Shown one piece after another: positions 58,642-64,000 of a DNA stretch of 64,000 nt; positions within the stretch are counted from its first letter, which is position 1; the number at the start of each line of letters is the position of its first letter. The DNA lies in NCBI RefSeq assembly GCF_003945595.2, contig NW_024103707.1, positions 310,001 through 374,000 of the forward strand, read 5' to 3'. Source of the stretch: Pipra filicauda. Taxonomy: Eukaryota; Chordata; Aves; Passeriformes; Pipridae. The notes under the pieces were generated by a model, which did no database searches, had not been told where the DNA came from, and saw only the letters and a list, made by a program, of their open reading frames with translations. The translations under genes were made by a program, and so were the position numbers.

Positions 58642-61060
58642 GCAGTGATAATGGTGATGCATGAAAGTGCTCCCTCACCCTTTTTCCCCTCTTGATTTGG
58701 TAGTCTTCTGTATCGATGTATTTCACCATGTAACTCTGCTTCTAAAGTTGCTATTTTTTTGCACAGCTTAAGAATATAACTGGATTTGCATACTCAGGAC
58801 TTGTTAAGCTCCAGAAAAGGGTGTAGTGTTCTGTGCTTGATATATTAAGGCAGAATTTTCATAGCCTGCAAGATCTGTTGTGTTTCCAGTGATAGGAAAT
58901 TAACATCGCCCTGCTTCCCAGGGACTAGGTGTTCACTTCTTTCTTTTTCTCCCCCCCCAATCCCACTGTGCTATTATCTAATTACCCTGTGGGTACAGAC
59001 CTGTGTGATAACAGAATTGAGAGAATGCATTGCTTCAGGCATAAAGTGGCAGATTGATCTGCAGTAATCTAATGGACAGATGTGTTGATGCAGCCTGCTT
59101 TCAGTGTACCTCCACTGAAAGCCATCTGAGGAAGCAGCCTGAGACAGAGGAAGGGAAGATGCCATTACCTCTTTGTAGTTCCTTAAGCTACATAGACACT
59201 CTCTTAGCTTTGGGGGTGGCAGAAAAAGGATGTTAATCCATTTAGGAATGTATTTACTATTTCGGGGAATGAGAAAAAGAGTGGTAATGTTTAGAGAGCA
59301 CTCTATTAGGTTTTATGTATTCAGGGAAAACGTCTAGAGTTCAGTTCAGTTTAAGCTTTCAGTCTTGCATTAATTTACTGAAAAAAACAAAAGCTTTGGT
59401 GGTGATCTCTTTTAAGCCTTAACCACATAAATAAAATAAAAAAAGTGGACTAGAGGTCAACTTTTTTCTTCTCTGTTCAAAGCTGTATACTTGCAGACTG
59501 AAAAAGTGAGAGTGATTTAGACTTTAACTAGCACACATATGATTTTCCTTTCAATTAAAATGCTATATTATTGTTTTTCTTGAAGGAGATAATTTTAGTT
59601 GGGGAAACTATGGAATCCTGTGATATGAGTTTGATCTTTTTTTAATACAAGGAAGCATGTGCATTAGACCATATATAAAATTTTCTATATACCATTCTAC
59701 CTTCTTATCCCTTGCATACCATTTCTCAGACTCTATTCTCACTTGTCAATATAAGAAGTGTATTTACAACTGTCTTTTTAGTTGAGGTAAAATGGGTTGG
59801 CTTCCTTCTTCCATAGGTGTTCATATACATTTGCTTTTTCTGCAGGTAAAAAGAAGCTACTAGTGTGTAATTTGACGAGGGCTATTTATATTTCTGTAAT
59901 ATTGTCTTGTTGGATACCAGGGCCTCTGCTGAAATATTTTCTCTATCAGTGTTTCTTTCTGCCAATAAAAAAAATAAAGCAAGTTGCACCTTCTGTCTTT
60001 CAGCATGAAAATATCTTAGACAAAACCTTCAGGTTTTTGCAAGGCTTCATGATTGCCAAAATAGGGCACTTCTGTGTCTTAAATCATCCTTATTAATCTC
60101 AGTGTGTTTTGAGGCTTTTTTTTTCTTTGCTGTCAGGTTTCTGTATTTCCGTTTTAATGATTCAGCAGGTTGGTGCAGTTGAAAGTGACCCAGGGACACT
60201 TCCATTTGGCTTACCATCTTTTCTCTGTAGGTGATAAGGAGGTTCCAGACAGCTGTGTGCTGTGTTCTGCATCTCTTTTCAGCCTGCTGGTCAGCGTCAG
60301 ATTGCTGCTGTTGCTTCTTGCAAGGGCAGAAGTGACTATATACTTACTCTTTCTCCAGTCCTCTGCAGCTGTAGTGTCAGTAGCTAAGTTCTCTGAAACA
60401 GCTAGTTTAAATTTTCCTATTTCAGGGCAGCAGCTGGATTGTAGTGGCCAGTGGATATGACTTGTTGCGATCAGGTGGGTAAGTTGGTAGTTAGTAGGGT
60501 GGGTGGAATTGAGGGCAACCCATTGGGAAGGGGGAAAAATTGGTGTTTGAATTGTGGTAAATAATCCAGTATTCACAGAGGCAGGAAGAGGCAGATACCG
60601 TAGCACTGTGTTTGGGGTGCTCATCTGCAATCTGGAAGCAAAGGAGAGAAGGAGCTTAAAGCTGAGCCTTCCACATCAGAGGAGAGTGTACTGACTTAGA
60701 GGTCCTATGATTTTACCCCTTTATATGCTGTGCATGCAGACTCTCCCCTTACTGCTTCAGTGCTTTAGTATGAGGTGTAATTGTTATACCAGGAGAGACT
60801 GAGATGTGCTCTGGCCAGGTGTAGCACAAGCATTCCTGGCTGTTTGATACCAAGCGCAAGCTAATGAGTTACTCCTGTGAGAGTTTTTTTTCCAGAGGTG
60901 GGGTGGTTCATAACCCCTACCTTTAGCAGTGTTAGGTTCTGTACCACATGGTGGGCATCCTTGTTTTCTGCCTTTCATGGAGCCAGTGAAGAGGGAGACA
61001 TAATCTGTGTTCCACATCCTTGTATGACTTTTCCCCTAGTTGTAAATGTGTTAGTAATGG

Positions 61061-61130
61061 AAACACAGCTTGTGTGCATCCAAGCTTTTGTTTTGAAATA
61101 CAGCTTGTGTGCAAGCAAGGTTTTGTTTTG
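61061..61130 (+). repeat. 35-bp tandem duplication
   Basis: Units 61061-61095 and 61096-61130 share ACAGCTTGTGTGCA and TTTTGTTTTG and differ at about five positions. This is a local duplication with no further copies nearby. Confidence 0.85.
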
Positions 61131-64000
61131 TCTAGCTTTAATGACTGATGGATGACAGTGACTTGTTATAGGATACTTTCCTAGCGGTCAGTGTCCTGGA
61201 AGTAGTAGCTGTGAGACCAAAGATTATCTTTGTGGGCATTGTGTATTTGTACTTCTGAGAACACCTGATTTCCTGAATATCCGTGTTAGGTTTTGTTTAC
61301 CCAGTGGATCTGAGCCTTTCTGTAGTGTTTGCAATTGAAATGTAATTTTTAACAAATTGTTGATGTTGTACGTCTGCCAGGCTATGAGTAATTTGCCAGT
61401 TTTTTATTTATAATATGTACATGAAGAAACTTTAGGTGCCTGGATTTTGGTAACAAACCGTTCCCTTTGGTTTTGGTGAAGGAGTTGTTACCTGATCTTA
61501 GGTCATAAATATGTAGTCTGTTGCAGTGGTCAATAAGAGAGAGCCTAGGTCTATGGTTAAATTAATTATGTTGATTTTAGCATGTAGTCAATTTAATTTG
61601 AGTTTGAAAAACCTCTGAAAACACTTACTTATGATCACAAAATATTTAATTAATTTAAGTCTTTTCTGAGGAGTGCTGTCTTTTTTTTTTGCAGTCATTC
61701 ATTTACTCTTGCAGCTATCAGCCACACTTAGCCTTTAGGATAATTTTTGTTTTCAGCTGAGATGGATTTGATTTAGAAGATGAAAAATCAAGTACAATTT
61801 ATGACCTATTACTGCAAGTTCTGGGAAACCTGGCATTTCTAGTGGCAGTTTCAGTAAGTTAGGGTGTTTAAGATCAAACTCTGGAGGAGGATGTATGTTT
61901 TTAGTAGTAGATTGGATTTTAAGTAATAAATGTTTAGATTAGTAGATTTCAGTTGAACCACTGAGATTATTAGCCCGTTTCTTAAAATTCCTCTCTGCTT
62001 TCTCCTGTCTAGCCCAAATACTGGATTTTTTTGAGCTGTAAGGTTATAAGTGTCTAAAAAACCCTGCTATTCTATCTTAGCTGCTCTTACACTTTGATTG
62101 CAGCTTGTTGAAAGAAAAATTGTGTTTTTCAAGTATCAGAAACATGCACATTTTAGAAGTGCATCCTCAATCCATAAGTGAAATATAGCAAGTAAATATG
62201 GGCAAGTCTTATACGCCTTCTTTATAGGTTGTGACTGAAAAGAAATAACTGACAATAATTCTGTGGTCGTTTTATGCATCTTTTGTGCTTTTTGTAACCT
62301 TGCAGGTTTCCCTTTGAGCAGATATTCAGCACTGGCCTTGCTGAAATTAATTCCAATTCTGTGTTATTTGGAGAGCTTTTCACGTTCTGCTGTATTTTAT
62401 GGATGCCAATATTCTTTTACTTGTCTTATTTCCTTCTGTCTTATATACTGTGGTTACATGAAATATTTTGGTGCTGTCCTGCCACTCCTTTGCCTCCCTT
62501 CTGTCCAGAAGCATACTTAAATATGTAAACTTGAATCTGCTGTTAAGATTTATCTGTCTATATTCAATTACTTAGGTGTTTCAAGATGCTTAATGATGGG
62601 GCAGGAAAAGAAATTAGTTTAATTCTGGCATGACACTTAATTTTCTTCTGTAGACTTCTTGCCTTTTCAAGCTTAAAAATTTTGCATTTTCAGTCTAATA
62701 TTTTGCTTTTATTTCTGTTCTGCTTCGTGGAATGTGCTTAATTTGTGATATTTTCTCCCCCTTTCCCCACCTTGGTAAGCACTGGACTTTACTCCAAGGA
62801 GTTGCTTTGCTGAAGCACAATGGTTTTGTTATTAGAGTTGATGAAGTGCATCAAGGAATTTGTAGTTTTGTCTAGGAAATTAATCTCTAGAAGAGTTATT
62901 CCAGAAGGCAGCTAAAACTCTATTCCACAGGAAGGGCAAGAGTAGCATGTCAAAATCTTTTGGCTTAAGCTGGGAGTATTCTTTTGTTAAATATCTGCTT
63001 TCTCTGCTGTGCAAAGTTACTTTGAAGAAAACTAATTTTAAAAAATGCAGTTTTAACTTTTTATTTCTATGTAACTGAAACACTTTGACTGTTTGTATAC
63101 ATGCTATTATTCACAGTTTTATTTTGAAATGCAGATGCTCATTGTGTTCTGAAAAGATAATAGCCCTTTTTTGGTACAGGTAGGCTCATAAATTGTGTCA
63201 ACAAGCTGACCTTTCCTGAAAGCTAGAGACTACTTAATGAGGCACTCCAGCTTTCATTATGGCCTGCAGGAGATGGTATAACACTTCCTAAGAAAGCAGA
63301 TTTGGAGGTTAATTGGGAAAGAGTGGCTGTGTTCAGCTGTGATATCTCAAATCAGGAAGTACAGAACAGTACCTCTGGGGGAAACCAGGACCGATACCTT
63401 GATTCATAGTCTAGTTTAAGATAATAGTATCAAAACGGTCTGTGATCATGTGGTGCAAGATCACATGTGGCTTGAAGGAACTGATGAATAATCGGAAGCA
63501 TCTTTGAGAATTGTTTTCTAATGGCTGGTGCTCATTTGTGAAGAGGAAGGCCTCTACTTTAATGAATTAACACATTATATCAACACCCAGTTGCACTGGT
63601 TAGTGCCTTATCTGTGTGCTTTTCAGTGAAGCTGCTTTCTCTGCAGGTATGAGATTTTGTGAAAACATAGTTATTTTGCTTAATACAGAAAACATGGTTA
63701 GGCTGAACTGGAACAAAATGTGAGTAAAGGCTTTCCTTCCTTTTAATACATTTTTTGATTGAGTTTTATTTTGTTTTTAAAGAATGTGGTGACTAATGTG
63801 TGGAGCACAGGATTGAAATTCAAGCAAAGCAGACTTTACTGTCGCATGTTCTCACTGTATCTGACTCATGCTGATATAATCATCAGTAATATAGCTTGAT
63901 ACTGATATGCAGGGAGAGAGAATGATATGCAGGGAAGGAGTTTGACACTTAGCCTTCTTGAATGCATTTTCTGTCTTTTGGGATGCAATAATTGTTCCTA

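Larger units (their letters stand above)
55621..64000. other. Probable intron sequence right of the CpG island, no firm exon
   Basis: About 8.4 kb without a recognised repeat family. Simple repeats are present at 58038-58150, 58611-58641 and 61061-61130. The only exon-like segment is 57726-57818. T-rich acceptor-like sites at 59845 and 61694 lead into frames that close quickly. Confidence 0.4.

Overview
The window looks like about 64 kb of nuclear DNA from a bird, most likely a songbird. Four things point that way. CR1 LINE pieces carry the avian 3' end (TTCTGTGAT-type octamers). There is a tRNA-Ile-derived SINE with a CR1 tail, the architecture described for passerine SINEs. Several LTRs belong to the TGTCCTGGTTT/TGTGCTGGTTT type common in birds. 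Most of the rest is AT-rich unique sequence with two CpG islands. There are no operons, rRNA genes, CRISPR arrays or prokaryotic genes.

Layout. From 1 to 10 kb the sequence is mostly unique, with a CR1 scrap (2.3 kb), a complete 366-bp solo LTR (5823-6188) and a perfect 22-bp-arm hairpin (8687-8735). From 10.5 to 17.3 kb there is a mobile-element cluster: an LTR split by another LTR, a CR1 copy split by a solo LTR, and two further solo LTRs. A CpG island at 19.4-20.0 kb holds a possible first exon, and a well-formed candidate second exon lies at 24851-24999. At 23.5-24.1 kb is a solo LTR of the same family as the provirus. At 29.3-31.5 kb a TATA promoter, a signal-peptide exon, a GC-type donor and a terminal exon with polyadenylation signals suggest a small secreted-protein gene that I cannot name.

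The dominant element is a complete, reverse-oriented, env-less endogenous retrovirus at 32323-38978, flanked by the 5-bp duplication ATGGG. It has two LTRs (about 3.3% apart by my hand alignment), a tRNA-Lys(1,2)-type primer-binding site, gag, pro, RT, RNase H and integrase. Its reading frames are broken in several places. The notable features are a Gag whose N-terminal part carries four hydrophobic membrane-like segments, two TQT motifs of the dynein light chain type, and gag and pro lying in one frame separated by a single amber codon.

From 39 to 54 kb I see mostly unexplained intergenic or intronic sequence with a SINE (47.6 kb), a CR1 tail (51.4 kb) and a short hairpin (46.9 kb). A second CpG island at 54.3-55.6 kb, with several good splice donors on the + strand, is probably the promoter of a gene running rightwards. 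No exon of it downstream could be assigned with confidence. The host exon models are predictions from splice signals and reading frames only, and no host gene could be named.
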